64,000 nucleotides of DNA. Source: Tamlana flava (GTDB lineage Bacteria; Bacteroidota; Bacteroidia; Flavobacteriales; Flavobacteriaceae). Shown piece after piece: positions 32,950 to 41,931 of the stretch (the first letter of the stretch is position 1; every line of letters begins with the position of its first letter). Below the pieces are notes generated by a model. The model was not told the origin of the DNA and did no database searches. It saw only the letters and a list, made by a program, of their open reading frames with translations. The translations under genes and the position numbers were made by a program. The stretch is from the NCBI RefSeq assembly GCF_041287255.1, contig NZ_JBGGTX010000004.1, positions 186,001-250,000 on the forward strand, given 5' to 3'.

Positions 32950-33783
32950 ATGGAAACCAGGATTTACCAAAAAGAAAATAACCTAAGTGTTTTTAAACTA
33001 TTAAAAGCAAGTTTAAAAGATATCTATGGCTCTCGGTTTTTGGCCAAACAAATTACGGTTAGAGATATTAAGGCCCAATACCGGCAATCGTACTTCGGTA
33101 TTCTGTGGGCATTTATTATGCCATTAACAACCGCTTTTGTCTGGATATTTTTAAGTAGCTCTGGCACTGTTAAATTATCTGATACCGACGTGCCGTACCC
33201 TGTATTTGTGTTTTCGGGAACTTTGCTTTGGTCGGTATTAAGACAAGCCATCAATACACCGGCGCAAAGTACACAGGGTGCCAGAGGGTTGTTAAGTAAG
33301 ATAAATTTTCCTAAAGAAGCCTTGGTGGTGTCTGGTGTTTATAAACTGTTGTTCGATACCAGTTTTAAAATGGGTTTGCTATTGGTGTTAATGCTTATTT
33401 ATGGCATGCCATTTCAATGGGGATTGCTTTTATTTCCTTTAAGTTTACTGGTTATTATTTTGGTGGGAATAGCTATAGGCTTATTGCTAACCCCTTTTAG
33501 TATGTTGTATACCGATGTAGGTAAAGTAGTGAGTTTAGGGCTGTCTTTTATTATGTATATTACCCCTGTAGTGTACGTCGTGCCGCCATCGGGCATGATG
33601 AAAACACTAATGGAACTCAATCCGTTTACAGCACTTATTACGGTAACCAGAGATGTGTTATTAGGTGGTGATTTTGTGTATTTAAGTTATTTTGGAGTTA
33701 TTTTTTTAATAACGATACCCGTATTGGCTTTGGCTTTAGTATGGTACCGCTTATCCATTCCAGTAATTGTTGAACGTAATTAA
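32950..33783 (+). CDS. wzm: ABC transporter permease for polysaccharide export (Wzm-like)
   Basis: A 277-residue ABC-2 type membrane protein with about six helices. It begins with a cytosolic segment ending in TVRDIKAQYRQSYFGILWAF, which is the hallmark of Wzm/KpsM/TagG permeases. It exports undecaprenyl-linked or lipid-linked glycans across the inner membrane. The ATPase wzt follows after 4 nt. The gene is separated from cysC by a 476-nt repeat region, so it probably begins a new transcription unit. Confidence 0.92.
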   Translation: METRIYQKENNLSVFKLLKASLKDIYGSRFLAKQITVRDIKAQYRQSYFGILWAFIMPLTTAFVWIFLSSSGTVKLSDTDVPYPVFVFSGTLLWSVLRQAINTPAQSTQGARGLLSKINFPKEALVVSGVYKLLFDTSFKMGLLLVLMLIYGMPFQWGLLLFPLSLLVIILVGIAIGLLLTPFSMLYTDVGKVVSLGLSFIMYITPVVYVVPPSGMMKTLMELNPFTALITVTRDVLLGGDFVYLSYFGVIFLITIPVLALALVWYRLSIPVIVERN

Positions 33784-33787
33784 CCTC

Positions 33788-34996
33788 ATGATGCCCGATA
33801 ACGACGTCCTCGTAAAAGTAGAAGGCTTAAGCAAAAAGTTTTGCAAAGATTTGAAGACCAGCCTGTGGTATGGGGTTAAAGATTTGCTAACTAATATGCG
33901 TGGTAATGTTAGCGACCGCGAACTGCGCCCTAAAGAATTCTGGGCGGTAAAAGATGTGAGTTTTGAGTTGCGTCGTGGTGAATGTTTGGGTCTTATTGGC
34001 CATAATGGCGCCGGAAAAAGTACCTTACTTAAAATATTAAACGGTTTGATTAACCCCGATTCCGGTAAAGTAACCATAAAAGGGCGTGTGGGAGCACTTA
34101 TTGAGTTGGGTGCAGGTTTTAACCCGATACTTACGGGGCGTGAAAACATTTATAACAATGGTGTTATATTAGGGTTTACCAAAAAGGAAATAGATAGTAA
34201 GGTAGAGTCCATAATCGATTTTGCCGAAATACGGGACTTTATAGATATGCCAGTACAGCATTACAGTAGTGGTATGAAGGTGCGACTGGGCTTTGCTGTA
34301 GCCGCACAAATGGAACCTGATGTGCTGATTATTGACGAGGTTTTGGCTGTAGGCGATTTAGGCTTTGTGTTAAAGTGTTTTAAGCACATTGATTTAATGT
34401 TACCCAAATCGGCCATTATATTTGTTAGCCATAGTATGCCCATGGTGTCCCGAATTTGTAACCAGATTATTTTGATGGAGCATGGCGTTTCTGTTTTCCA
34501 AGGTGAGGGTGTAGCTAAGGCTATTGACTTGTATTATTCTAGGTTTTCTAATAGTGAATCTAACGTGATATTTGCAGATGGTAGTATAGAACTTGAAGAT
34601 GTAAAGCTAATGGAAACTAAAAATGAAATAGGAGGTGTTCAACAAATTAACTGGCTTGATGATTTAAAAATTTATTTTAGGTTCAAATTAAAAAATCAAA
34701 TAAATATTCCTCAATTTGAAGTTTCAATTTTTGATAAAGAACAACGCTCGGTAGCTGTTTTAAAAAAAAATAAGATATCTGATACTATTGAAGTTAAAGA
34801 TAATTTGATAGAATTTGTAATAACCAATAAAAGAGTACAATTATCAAAGGGACTATATTCAATTAATATTTATGTTGGAAAAATGAACACTGGAGAACCT
34901 TTACTGCGAGTACACAGTATTTTGTCTTTTCAAATTATAGACAGTGAAGAAGTTTGGCCCCCCTTTTTATTAGCTTCAACATTCGAAAATTATTGA
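33788..34996 (+). CDS. wzt: ABC transporter ATPase for polysaccharide export with C-terminal glycan-binding domain (Wzt-like)
   Basis: A 402-residue protein. Residues 1 to about 240 form the ABC ATPase: Walker A GHNGAGKST, ELGAGFNPILTGRENIY typical of Wzt/TagH, signature YSSGMKVRLGFAVA, and Walker B VLIIDEVLAVGD. Residues from about 255 to the end form a separate beta-sandwich-like domain matching the Wzt C-terminal domain, which in E. coli O8/O9a binds the modified end of the finished O-chain and makes export glycan-specific. The start is the ATG of MMPDNDV, 4 nt after wzm. Base composition drops sharply near 34.55 kb, at the domain border. Confidence 0.9.
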   Translation: MMPDNDVLVKVEGLSKKFCKDLKTSLWYGVKDLLTNMRGNVSDRELRPKEFWAVKDVSFELRRGECLGLIGHNGAGKSTLLKILNGLINPDSGKVTIKGRVGALIELGAGFNPILTGRENIYNNGVILGFTKKEIDSKVESIIDFAEIRDFIDMPVQHYSSGMKVRLGFAVAAQMEPDVLIIDEVLAVGDLGFVLKCFKHIDLMLPKSAIIFVSHSMPMVSRICNQIILMEHGVSVFQGEGVAKAIDLYYSRFSNSESNVIFADGSIELEDVKLMETKNEIGGVQQINWLDDLKIYFRFKLKNQINIPQFEVSIFDKEQRSVAVLKKNKISDTIEVKDNLIEFVITNKRVQLSKGLYSINIYVGKMNTGEPLLRVHSILSFQIIDSEEVWPPFLLASTFENY

Positions 34997-35005
34997 TATA
35001 AAAAA

Positions 35006-35677
35006 ATGCTATTTAAAAATTCAAAAGAAAAAATATTCTGCATAGGTCTTAATAAGACAGGGACAACTTCTCTGGGAGTTTTTTTTGAACAGGAAGACTA
35101 TAAAGTTGCTAAGCAAAGAGATGGTGAATTATTATTGAAAAATTATATAGAAAGGGATTTTGCTAGTATCATTAAATTCGTTGAAAAGTCTCATGCTAAT
35201 GTGTATCAAGATGTTCCGTTTTCATTACCATATACGTTTCCTCATTTAGATAATGCATTTCCAAATAGCAAATTTATCCTGACAGTAAGGAATAATAGTG
35301 AGGATTGGTATAATTCGATTTTTAAATTTCATTCTAATTTTTATAACAAAGGATCAAAGCCGTCTTACGAAAGTTTGTTAAATGCCGAGTATGTATACAA
35401 AGGATGGTCTTGGAATTTAATGAATAATGTATTTATAAAGGATAAATGTAGTCTGTATGATAAAAATGAGTTTATTGGGGTATATGAGAATCATATAAAG
35501 ATGGTTTCAGATTATTTTAAAAATAAGCCAGAAAAGTTAATTGCAGTAAATTTATCTAGGAATGAAGATTTTCAAAAGTTATGTGCCTTTTTAAAAATAA
35601 ATACAACTAAAAAGAATTTTCCTGAGATTACTTCTGGAGATATTTTGAGTCAAAATTTTAAATGTGATTTTCTTTAA
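35006..35677 (+). CDS. Sulfotransferase-like protein 1
   Basis: A 223-residue protein with the PAPS-binding 5'-PSB loop as KIFCIGLNKTGTTSLG (residues 9-24) and the 3'-PB strand FILTVRNNSEDWYNSIF with Arg95. These are the two signatures of the sulfotransferase fold (Sulfotransfer_3/4-like). It would transfer sulfate from PAPS to a sugar hydroxyl. It lies 9 nt after wzt and next to a methyltransferase gene. The gene is very A+T-rich compared with wzm or the DegT gene, which points to separate ancestry. The acceptor cannot be inferred. Confidence 0.82.
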   Translation: MLFKNSKEKIFCIGLNKTGTTSLGVFFEQEDYKVAKQRDGELLLKNYIERDFASIIKFVEKSHANVYQDVPFSLPYTFPHLDNAFPNSKFILTVRNNSEDWYNSIFKFHSNFYNKGSKPSYESLLNAEYVYKGWSWNLMNNVFIKDKCSLYDKNEFIGVYENHIKMVSDYFKNKPEKLIAVNLSRNEDFQKLCAFLKINTTKKNFPEITSGDILSQNFKCDFL

Positions 35678-35680
35678 AAC

Positions 35681-36511
35681 ATGAAATTTAAAAAACAAAT
35701 AAAATTTATCCTTACATTATTTAAAAAGGGTATCAAAAATAGAATGAAGCAAGTTGGTTTCTTTTTGGAAGTTGTTCGATTCAAAAAAGATTTAAAAATT
35801 TGTCCAATATGTGATTCGAGAGTTGGATTTAATAAGATTTCAGATTTTTATTTAGATAAATTCCAGGAACATGAATTAGTCTATTCTATAAACCAATTCG
35901 AAACACTAAATATAGAAAATTATAAATGCAAAAAATGCGGTGCCTCAGATAGGGATCGTTTGATATCATTATATTTAAAGAAGTTTTTTAAGAATAATGA
36001 AAGTAAAGCTTGTTTATTGGATTTTGCACCATCAAAACCTCTTTTTCATTTTGTTAAAAATTTAAATATAAACTATCGTAGTGCTGATTTGTATATGGAA
36101 GATGTTGATGACATAGTTGACATTAGAGATATGAAAATATATGAGGATAATACATTTGATATTTTTATTTGTTCTCATATTTTGGAACATATTGATAAGG
36201 ATATTAAAGCCATGAATGAATTATATAGGATTACCAAAAAAAATGGTGTGGGTATATGTTTGGTGCCTATTGTTTTAGGCTTACAGGATTCTGTTGAGCA
36301 TAAAAAGTATTTAGAATCGGAACACTTAAGATGGAAATATTTTGGTCAAGATGACCACGTAAGAATGTATTCAAAAAAAGACTTTGTCGATAGACTAAAA
36401 TCAACTGGTTTTAAGGTAAATCAATATGGTTCAAATTATTTTGGTAAAACAGCTTTTGAATTAGCAGGAATTAACAAAAAATCTGTTTTATACGTAGTTG
36501 AGAAAAAATAA
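35681..36511 (+). CDS. SAM-dependent methyltransferase with N-terminal zinc-ribbon-like Cys motif
   Basis: A 276-residue protein. The N-terminal third has two CxxC pairs (KICPICDSR near residue 42 and YKCKKCGASDRDRL near 84), probably a small zinc-binding module. The rest is a class I methyltransferase: LLDFAPSKPLFHFV takes the place of motif I, DIVDIRDMKIYEDNTFDIFIC is the acidic loop (shown in part), and SHILEHIDKDIKAMNELYRI is the Methyltransf_11 helix. Similar Cys-bearing methyltransferases occur in polysaccharide loci. It probably O-methylates a sugar, possibly as chain-end modification. It shares the A+T-rich block with the preceding sulfotransferase. Confidence 0.78.
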   Translation: MKFKKQIKFILTLFKKGIKNRMKQVGFFLEVVRFKKDLKICPICDSRVGFNKISDFYLDKFQEHELVYSINQFETLNIENYKCKKCGASDRDRLISLYLKKFFKNNESKACLLDFAPSKPLFHFVKNLNINYRSADLYMEDVDDIVDIRDMKIYEDNTFDIFICSHILEHIDKDIKAMNELYRITKKNGVGICLVPIVLGLQDSVEHKKYLESEHLRWKYFGQDDHVRMYSKKDFVDRLKSTGFKVNQYGSNYFGKTAFELAGINKKSVLYVVEKK

Positions 36512-36514
36512 TAA

Positions 36515-37591
36515 ATGATAAACGTCACCAGAACCTTTTTACCGCCACAAGACGAATACAATGCCGTTCTTAAACGGGCATGGGATACCAATTGGTTAAC
36601 CAACCGAGGGGTTTTGGTAGCACAACTGGAGACCGAGCTGAAAGCTTATTTAGGGGTTTCTAATATCATAGCCATGACCAATGGCACGTTGCCGCTGCAA
36701 ATTGCCATAAAAGCATTGGGGTTAACCGGTGAAATTATTACAACGCCGTTTAGCTATGTGGCCACTACCAGTAGTATAATTTGGGAAGGCTGTATGCCCG
36801 TTTTTGTTGATATTCATCCCGAATATTTAACCATTGATGAAACTAAAATTGAAGCGGCTATTACCCCAAAAACAACAGCTATTCTAGCCACCCATGTGTT
36901 TGGAAATCCTTGTGATGTAGAAGCCATTGAGGCCATAGCCAAAAAATATCACTTAAAAGTGATTTATGATGCTGCCCATTGTTTTGGGGTTACTTATAAA
37001 GGGCTATCTATTTTTAACTATGGCGATGTAAGCACTTGTAGTTTCCATGCTACCAAATTGTTTCATACCGGGGAAGGCGGTGCTTTGTTTTGTAATAACA
37101 AAGAGTGGTATGATACATTTTTTTACCACCACAATTTTGGCCACGACGGTCCTTTAAAGTTCCATGGTTTGGGCATTAATGCTAAGATGTCTGAAATGCA
37201 GGCAGCTATGGGATTGGCTCTGTTCCCTTACTTGGAAACTATTTTTATAGAAAGAAAAAAGGTGGTTAACTATTATGTAAACAAGTTAAAAGGCTTGAAT
37301 ATATCACTTTTAAAAATAAGAGCGCAAACAGATTGGAACTATGGTTATTTTCCGGTTATTTTTAAATCGGAAACTGAATTATTGTTTGTGGAAAAAGTAT
37401 TAAACGCAAAGCAAATATTTCCGAGACGTTATTTTTATCCTTCTTTAAATACCTTACCTTACATGGATAAAAAAGAAATGCCAGTTTCAGAAACTGTTGC
37501 ATCCAGAATATTATGTATGCCACTTTATGTGGGTTTAGACGAAAGTGAATTAAATACCATTATAGAAATCATAAAAAGCTGTTTAAAATGA
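36515..37591 (+). CDS. DegT/DnrJ/EryC1/StrS-type sugar aminotransferase
   Basis: A 358-residue PLP enzyme of the DegT family: NTNWLTNRGVLVAQLE near the N-terminus, TNGTLPLQIAIKALG, TTPFSYVATTSSI, DAAHCFGV with the PLP-contacting Asp, and the Schiff-base Lys in CSFHATKLFHTGEGG. Such enzymes transaminate nucleotide-activated keto-sugars to amino sugars. Its stop overlaps the acyltransferase start (ATGA), a pairing like PglE-PglD that produces N-acylated amino sugars. The required dehydratase or dehydrogenase is not visible in this window. The G+C content is clearly higher than that of the preceding gene. Confidence 0.92.
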   Translation: MINVTRTFLPPQDEYNAVLKRAWDTNWLTNRGVLVAQLETELKAYLGVSNIIAMTNGTLPLQIAIKALGLTGEIITTPFSYVATTSSIIWEGCMPVFVDIHPEYLTIDETKIEAAITPKTTAILATHVFGNPCDVEAIEAIAKKYHLKVIYDAAHCFGVTYKGLSIFNYGDVSTCSFHATKLFHTGEGGALFCNNKEWYDTFFYHHNFGHDGPLKFHGLGINAKMSEMQAAMGLALFPYLETIFIERKKVVNYYVNKLKGLNISLLKIRAQTDWNYGYFPVIFKSETELLFVEKVLNAKQIFPRRYFYPSLNTLPYMDKKEMPVSETVASRILCMPLYVGLDESELNTIIEIIKSCLK

Positions 37592-38229
37592 TCATAGTAG
37601 GCGCTAAAGGTTTTGCAAAGGAATTGCTCCAGATTGTTTCCGTTGATATGGAAATGCCTGATGATGCTATTGTGTTTTTTGATAATATGAGTACCGATTT
37701 GCCCGATAAGATTTTTAACAGATTTAAACTATTAAAATCCCTTGAGGCTGTCAAGGATTTTATGGTTTCTTCAGGCGATGCATCTTTTGTTTTGGGTTTG
37801 GGTAACCCTAGGTTAAGGGAAAAGCTTCACGACGAGTTTATACTATTGGGCGCAGTGCCTAAAACAGTAATCTCCAAAAATGCAGAGATAGGTAGTTTTG
37901 ATGTTAAGTTAGGAGAGGGTACTTCAGTAATGACGGGGGCAAGAATTTCCAATGCTGTTACCATAGGTAAAGGGTGTTTAATTTATTATAACGCCATCAT
38001 AACGCACGATTGCCAAATGGGCAATTTTGTTGAAATGTCGCCAGGAGCTACAATACTGGGTAGGTGCACCATTGGTAATTACACCATGGTAGGGGCTGGA
38101 GCTATTATATTGCCAGATGTTACTATAGGTAATAATGTAACCATTGGCGCAGGTGCAGTTATTTTAAATGATGTGCCAGATAATTATACGGTGGTTGGTG
38201 TGCCAGGGCGAATAATTTCAAAACAATAA
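37588..38229 (+). CDS. PglD/NeuD-like sugar O/N-acyltransferase
   Basis: A 213-residue protein: an N-terminal PglD_N nucleotide-sugar-binding domain starting MIIVGAKGFAKELLQIV and a C-terminal left-handed beta-helix with hexapeptide repeats (VTIGKGCLIYYNAII, NYTMVGAGAIILPDVT, NVTIGAGAVILNDV). The catalytic-type His lies in NAIITHDCQMGNF. Family members acetylate an amino group (PglD) or a sialic acid hydroxyl (NeuD). Because it overlaps the DegT aminotransferase by four bases, N-acetylation of that enzyme's product is the more likely job; sialic acid O-acetylation remains possible given the NeuA/NeuB genes further on. Confidence 0.85.
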   Translation: MIIVGAKGFAKELLQIVSVDMEMPDDAIVFFDNMSTDLPDKIFNRFKLLKSLEAVKDFMVSSGDASFVLGLGNPRLREKLHDEFILLGAVPKTVISKNAEIGSFDVKLGEGTSVMTGARISNAVTIGKGCLIYYNAIITHDCQMGNFVEMSPGATILGRCTIGNYTMVGAGAIILPDVTIGNNVTIGAGAVILNDVPDNYTVVGVPGRIISKQ

Positions 38230-38230
38230 G

Positions 38231-39145
38231 ATGGTTGCCATTTCTGTTTGTATGATCGCCTATAACCATGAAAAATATATTCGTGAGGCTATAGAAGGGG
38301 TTTTGATGCAAACGGGCAATTTTAATCTAGAACTTGTGGTTTCAGATGACACATCCTCAGATAAGACGTCCAGTGTAATTCAATCCATTATCGATGAGCA
38401 TCCTAGAGGAAGTGATATAAAATTTACAAAACAGGACAAAAATTTGGGTATGATTCCCAACTTTATTTGGACTTTACAGCAGTGCAAAGGCGATTATATA
38501 GCCATATGCGAAGGCGATGATTATTGGACAGATTCTCTTAAACTGCAAAAGCAACTTGATTTTTTAGAGCATAATCCGGATTATGTTATACATAGTGGCA
38601 TAGCAACTATTTTGAATGAGAATGGTGTGCCCGAGCATGACCCCTTTGTTGGAATACGAGATGCCGCAACAACTTTTGGTATGGAAGATTTTTTGGGAAA
38701 GAACAATTTGATTACCTGTACCGTTATGTTCAGGAATTGTATAACCCAGTACCCCGAGGAATTTTTTGAAGCCATTTTGGGTGATTGGTTTTTGTATACG
38801 GTGCTTTTGCACCAAACCGGATTAAAGGCCTACAGGAGTTCAGAAGAATTAGCAGTTTACAGGGTGCATAATAATGGATTTATTAGGTCTTTGTCGTCTA
38901 TTAATTATTTTCAACAAAAAATTAATCAGGTACTAATAATAAAACAGTACATAGGCTATAAAAAAAATCCGATATCTGTTATACAATGGTTAAATAATTA
39001 TTCCATTCCTAAATTTAGGTATGAGTTGGCCCATAAAATGTACAGGAATGCCTTAAAAACGTTTATCACCAATATACATTATTGTAAGTTTGGAGTCTCG
39101 TTAAAACGCTATTTAAGTGTTTTAATGCATAATAAATGGCGATAA
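38231..39145 (+). CDS. GT2 family glycosyltransferase, EGDDYWTD subgroup (copy 1)
   Basis: A 304-residue GT-A enzyme. It starts ISVCMIAYNHEKYIREAI, followed by LVVSDDTSSDKT and the metal-binding CEGDDYWTD, and finishes with a long basic C-terminal part that probably lies against the membrane. It transfers a sugar from an NDP donor during repeat-unit assembly; donor and linkage are unknown. The gene starts 1 nt after the acyltransferase stop and is followed 21 nt later by a close relative that shares the same motifs, a likely tandem duplication. Confidence 0.88.
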   Translation: MVAISVCMIAYNHEKYIREAIEGVLMQTGNFNLELVVSDDTSSDKTSSVIQSIIDEHPRGSDIKFTKQDKNLGMIPNFIWTLQQCKGDYIAICEGDDYWTDSLKLQKQLDFLEHNPDYVIHSGIATILNENGVPEHDPFVGIRDAATTFGMEDFLGKNNLITCTVMFRNCITQYPEEFFEAILGDWFLYTVLLHQTGLKAYRSSEELAVYRVHNNGFIRSLSSINYFQQKINQVLIIKQYIGYKKNPISVIQWLNNYSIPKFRYELAHKMYRNALKTFITNIHYCKFGVSLKRYLSVLMHNKWR

Positions 39146-39166
39146 ATTTTAAAAAAAATTAATTGA

Positions 39167-40018
39167 ATGAATTCAAAACCTATGGTTTCGGTTTGCATGA
39201 TAACATACAATCATGAAAAGTACATACAGGAAGCTTTACATGGGGTTTTGATGCAAGTATGCGATTTTGAAGTGGAACTCATTTTAGCAAACGATTGCAG
39301 TACAGATAATACACATGGTGTTATAACGTCGTTTTTAAAAGGCCATGAGCGTGCCCATTGGGTTAAATACACTAACCATACAACCAATTTAGGTATGATG
39401 CCTAATTTTATTTATGCTTTAAAGCAATGCGGGGGTAAATATATGGCCTTGTGCGAAGGCGATGATTATTGGACTGACCCTTTAAAACTACAAAAGCAGG
39501 TGGATTTTTTGGAAAACAATCATTATTATTCTGGATGTTTTCATAATACCTTCGTTATAAATAGTACAAAGGAAAGTGATAAATTGAAACCTTGGAGGGT
39601 TTACAATGTAAGTATTTTTAAATTTGAGGACACAATTTCTAAAATAGCTTTATTTCACACAAGTTCCTTTGTTTTTAGAAGAAAGCATTTGAATTTACCA
39701 GACTGGTTTGTAAATGTACAAAGTGGAGACATGGCACTATTTAGTTTAATTGCTTATAAAGGAGTTTTTTTTAGAATTGACGATTACATGAGTGTTTATA
39801 GGAAAAATGAATCAGGAATAACAAATACAATTACACATAAAGAGTATCATAAGAATAGAATTTTATTGAATAAATATTTTAAAGCAACTTTTGATGTGAA
39901 AAACCACAAGAAAATTGAAGAAGTTATTAACTACCACACTAAAGAATTGTCAAATTTAAATAGAGGTTTTTTTGATAAATTATTTAATAAATTCAAATCA
40001 AAATTAAAAAGCTTTTGA
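39167..40018 (+). CDS. GT2 family glycosyltransferase, EGDDYWTD subgroup (copy 2)
   Basis: A 283-residue GT-A glycosyltransferase with VSVCMITYNHEKYIQEAL, LILANDCSTDNT and ALCEGDDYWTDPLKLQKQ. It is a clear paralogue of the gene just upstream, with matching motif order in the first 110 residues and diverged C-terminal halves, which usually set acceptor choice. The final four bases of its stop region overlap the TTG start of the following methyltransferase. Confidence 0.88.
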   Translation: MNSKPMVSVCMITYNHEKYIQEALHGVLMQVCDFEVELILANDCSTDNTHGVITSFLKGHERAHWVKYTNHTTNLGMMPNFIYALKQCGGKYMALCEGDDYWTDPLKLQKQVDFLENNHYYSGCFHNTFVINSTKESDKLKPWRVYNVSIFKFEDTISKIALFHTSSFVFRRKHLNLPDWFVNVQSGDMALFSLIAYKGVFFRIDDYMSVYRKNESGITNTITHKEYHKNRILLNKYFKATFDVKNHKKIEEVINYHTKELSNLNRGFFDKLFNKFKSKLKSF

Positions 40019-40716
40019 AAGACTTTACAGATATTACTTTTAGTGCAAATAATTTAGACAGGTACTACATTAGAACCTCCATTTTTAATGCATTAAAAAT
40101 GCAAACAAAAATTTTTAAAGGCGATTTACTAGATGTAGGTTGTGGCAAGATGCCTTATAGAAACTTCATTTTAGAGCACAGTAAAGTAAAAAAGTATGTT
40201 GGCTTGGATATTGAGAATGCTTTGGGCTATGATACCGCTGTAAAACCTGATTATACGTGGAATGGAAAAACTATGCCTTTTGATAATGATTCTTTTGATT
40301 GTGCTTTGGCAACCGAGGTTTTGGAGCATTGTCTAGAACCCGAAATTGTTTTAAAAGAGGTACAACGTGTTTTAAAACCTGAGGGTGTTTTTTTCTTTAC
40401 AGTTCCTTTTTTATGGAATTTACACGAAGTCCCGAATGATGAATATCGCTTTACACCGTTTTCCTTAAAACGGCATTTAGAAAATTCTGGGTTCAAAAAT
40501 ATAGAGATACAGGCAACAGGTGGTTGGCATGCTTCATTGGCACAGATGTTAGGTTTGTGGGTGCGTAGAAGTCCTATGTCTACAAAAAAACGAAACTACC
40601 TATCTAGGCTCTTGAAGCCAATAATCAAGTATTTGATTAAAATGGATAAAAAAAGCAAGATAGATTTTAAGGAAGGCCAAATGATAACAGGTCTTTATGG
40701 AACTGTAATAAAATGA
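40015..40716 (+). CDS. Class I SAM-dependent methyltransferase (TTG start)
   Basis: A 233-residue methyltransferase: motif I LLDVGCGKMPYRNF (residues 40-53), SFDCALATEVLEHCLEPEIV, and the post-motif LKPEGVFFFTVPFLWNLHE, matching Methyltransf_11. The reading frame starts at a TTG whose last two bases are part of the preceding stop codon TGA; no ATG fits better. It ends four bases into the next gene (ATGA). Likely role: O-methylation of a sugar in the polysaccharide or of a lipid-linked intermediate. The substrate cannot be told. Confidence 0.82.
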   Translation: MKDFTDITFSANNLDRYYIRTSIFNALKMQTKIFKGDLLDVGCGKMPYRNFILEHSKVKKYVGLDIENALGYDTAVKPDYTWNGKTMPFDNDSFDCALATEVLEHCLEPEIVLKEVQRVLKPEGVFFFTVPFLWNLHEVPNDEYRFTPFSLKRHLENSGFKNIEIQATGGWHASLAQMLGLWVRRSPMSTKKRNYLSRLLKPIIKYLIKMDKKSKIDFKEGQMITGLYGTVIK

Positions 40717-41816
40717 ATAAAGAAAACTTAAACATAGCCATGGTGGCGCCTTCTTTAAATGCCTATTCTGAAACTTTTATTCGGGCCCAAAAGGAAAGAA
40801 TAAAAGCTAATGTTTTTTATTATTTCGGAGGTTTTTTACCACTTTACTTAGAAAATTACGGTAGGTTAACTGATCGGTTTGTTACTTTTAGAATGAATTT
40901 GAAACGTAAATTAGGCATTCAAATTAATGATACAGAGGAAAAATCATTTGTTTATTCACTTAAAAAAAATAATATTCAGCTTGTTTTGGCACAGTATGGG
41001 CCTACTGCTAACCGAGTAGCAGATATATGTAAAAGCTTGAATATTCCATTAATTACTCATTTTCATGGATACGACGCTTCTGTTGAAACTGTTGTAAAAG
41101 ACTGTAATAATTATGAAAAAGTATTTTCATATAGTTCTTATGTTATAGCCGTTTCGTTAGTAATGCGAGACCGTTTAATAGCTTTAGGATGCCCAAAGGA
41201 TAAAGTGATTTATAATGTTTATGGGCCGCATCCTGATTTTGAAGCGGTAGAACCCAAGTTTTCCAAAAAACAGTTTTTGGCCATTGGACGGTTTACCGAT
41301 AAGAAAGCACCTTATTATACAATTATGGCTTTTAAAAAAGTAGTAGAAAAACATCCTGATGCTATTTTGCATATGGCAGGTGAAGGTGACTTATTAAACA
41401 TGTGTAAAAATTTGGTAAAGCAGTATGGTATTATCAATAATGTTCATTTTTTAGGTGTTATCACACCAATGAAGTATAGAGAACTTTTAAAAGAGTCATT
41501 TGCTTTTGTACAACATTCTATAACTGCCAACAATGGCGATATGGAAGGGACTCCTCTAGCGGTATTAGAGGCAAGTGCAGCTGGTTTGCCAGTTATAGCG
41601 ACCAATCATGCTGGTATTCCTGACGTTGTTTTACATAACGAAACGGGATTGTTGTGCAAAGAACATGATATTGATACTATGTCAGGGCATATGCTTAAGG
41701 TGTTGAACGATGTAGGGTTGGCTAAACAATTGGGTGATGCAGGAAAACAAAGAATTAAGGAGCATTTTAGCTTACAGAGACATATAGACAGTTTGCAAAA
41801 GTTATTGATATTCTGA
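40713..41816 (+). CDS. GT4 family glycosyltransferase
   Basis: A 367-residue GT-B retaining glycosyltransferase. The N-terminal half has THFHGYDAS, and the C-terminal half has LAIGRFTDKKAPYYTI, HMAGEGDLL and the E-x7-E motif EGTPLAVLEASAAGLPVIAT. It transfers a hexose-type residue with retention. It overlaps the methyltransferase by four bases. Downstream lies a 313-nt gap with repeats and a gene remnant, so it may end a transcription unit. Confidence 0.9.
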   Translation: MNKENLNIAMVAPSLNAYSETFIRAQKERIKANVFYYFGGFLPLYLENYGRLTDRFVTFRMNLKRKLGIQINDTEEKSFVYSLKKNNIQLVLAQYGPTANRVADICKSLNIPLITHFHGYDASVETVVKDCNNYEKVFSYSSYVIAVSLVMRDRLIALGCPKDKVIYNVYGPHPDFEAVEPKFSKKQFLAIGRFTDKKAPYYTIMAFKKVVEKHPDAILHMAGEGDLLNMCKNLVKQYGIINNVHFLGVITPMKYRELLKESFAFVQHSITANNGDMEGTPLAVLEASAAGLPVIATNHAGIPDVVLHNETGLLCKEHDIDTMSGHMLKVLNDVGLAKQLGDAGKQRIKEHFSLQRHIDSLQKLLIF

Positions 41817-41843
41817 AACTGTTTAAGCATTTCGCATAATCAT

Positions 41844-41913
41844 CATTGCGAGACGCTGAGCAATGAAGCAATCTGTTTGTTTTTTTCATACTAAGCCTGT
41901 CGAAGCATATTGT
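41844..41913. repeat. Dispersed repeat, left flank of the sulfotransferase 2 gene
   Basis: CATTGCGAGACGCTGAGCAA, then TGAAGCAATCTGT, and after a T run a second unit, CATACTAAGCCTGTCGAAGC followed by ATATTGT. Both units recur in diverged form on the other side of the sulfotransferase gene (42939-43077). The CATTGCGAGG...GAAGCAATCT motif is a well-known intergenic repeat in Bacteroidetes. Confidence 0.75.
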
Positions 41914-41931
41914 AAAAGGTTCATTTCTTTT

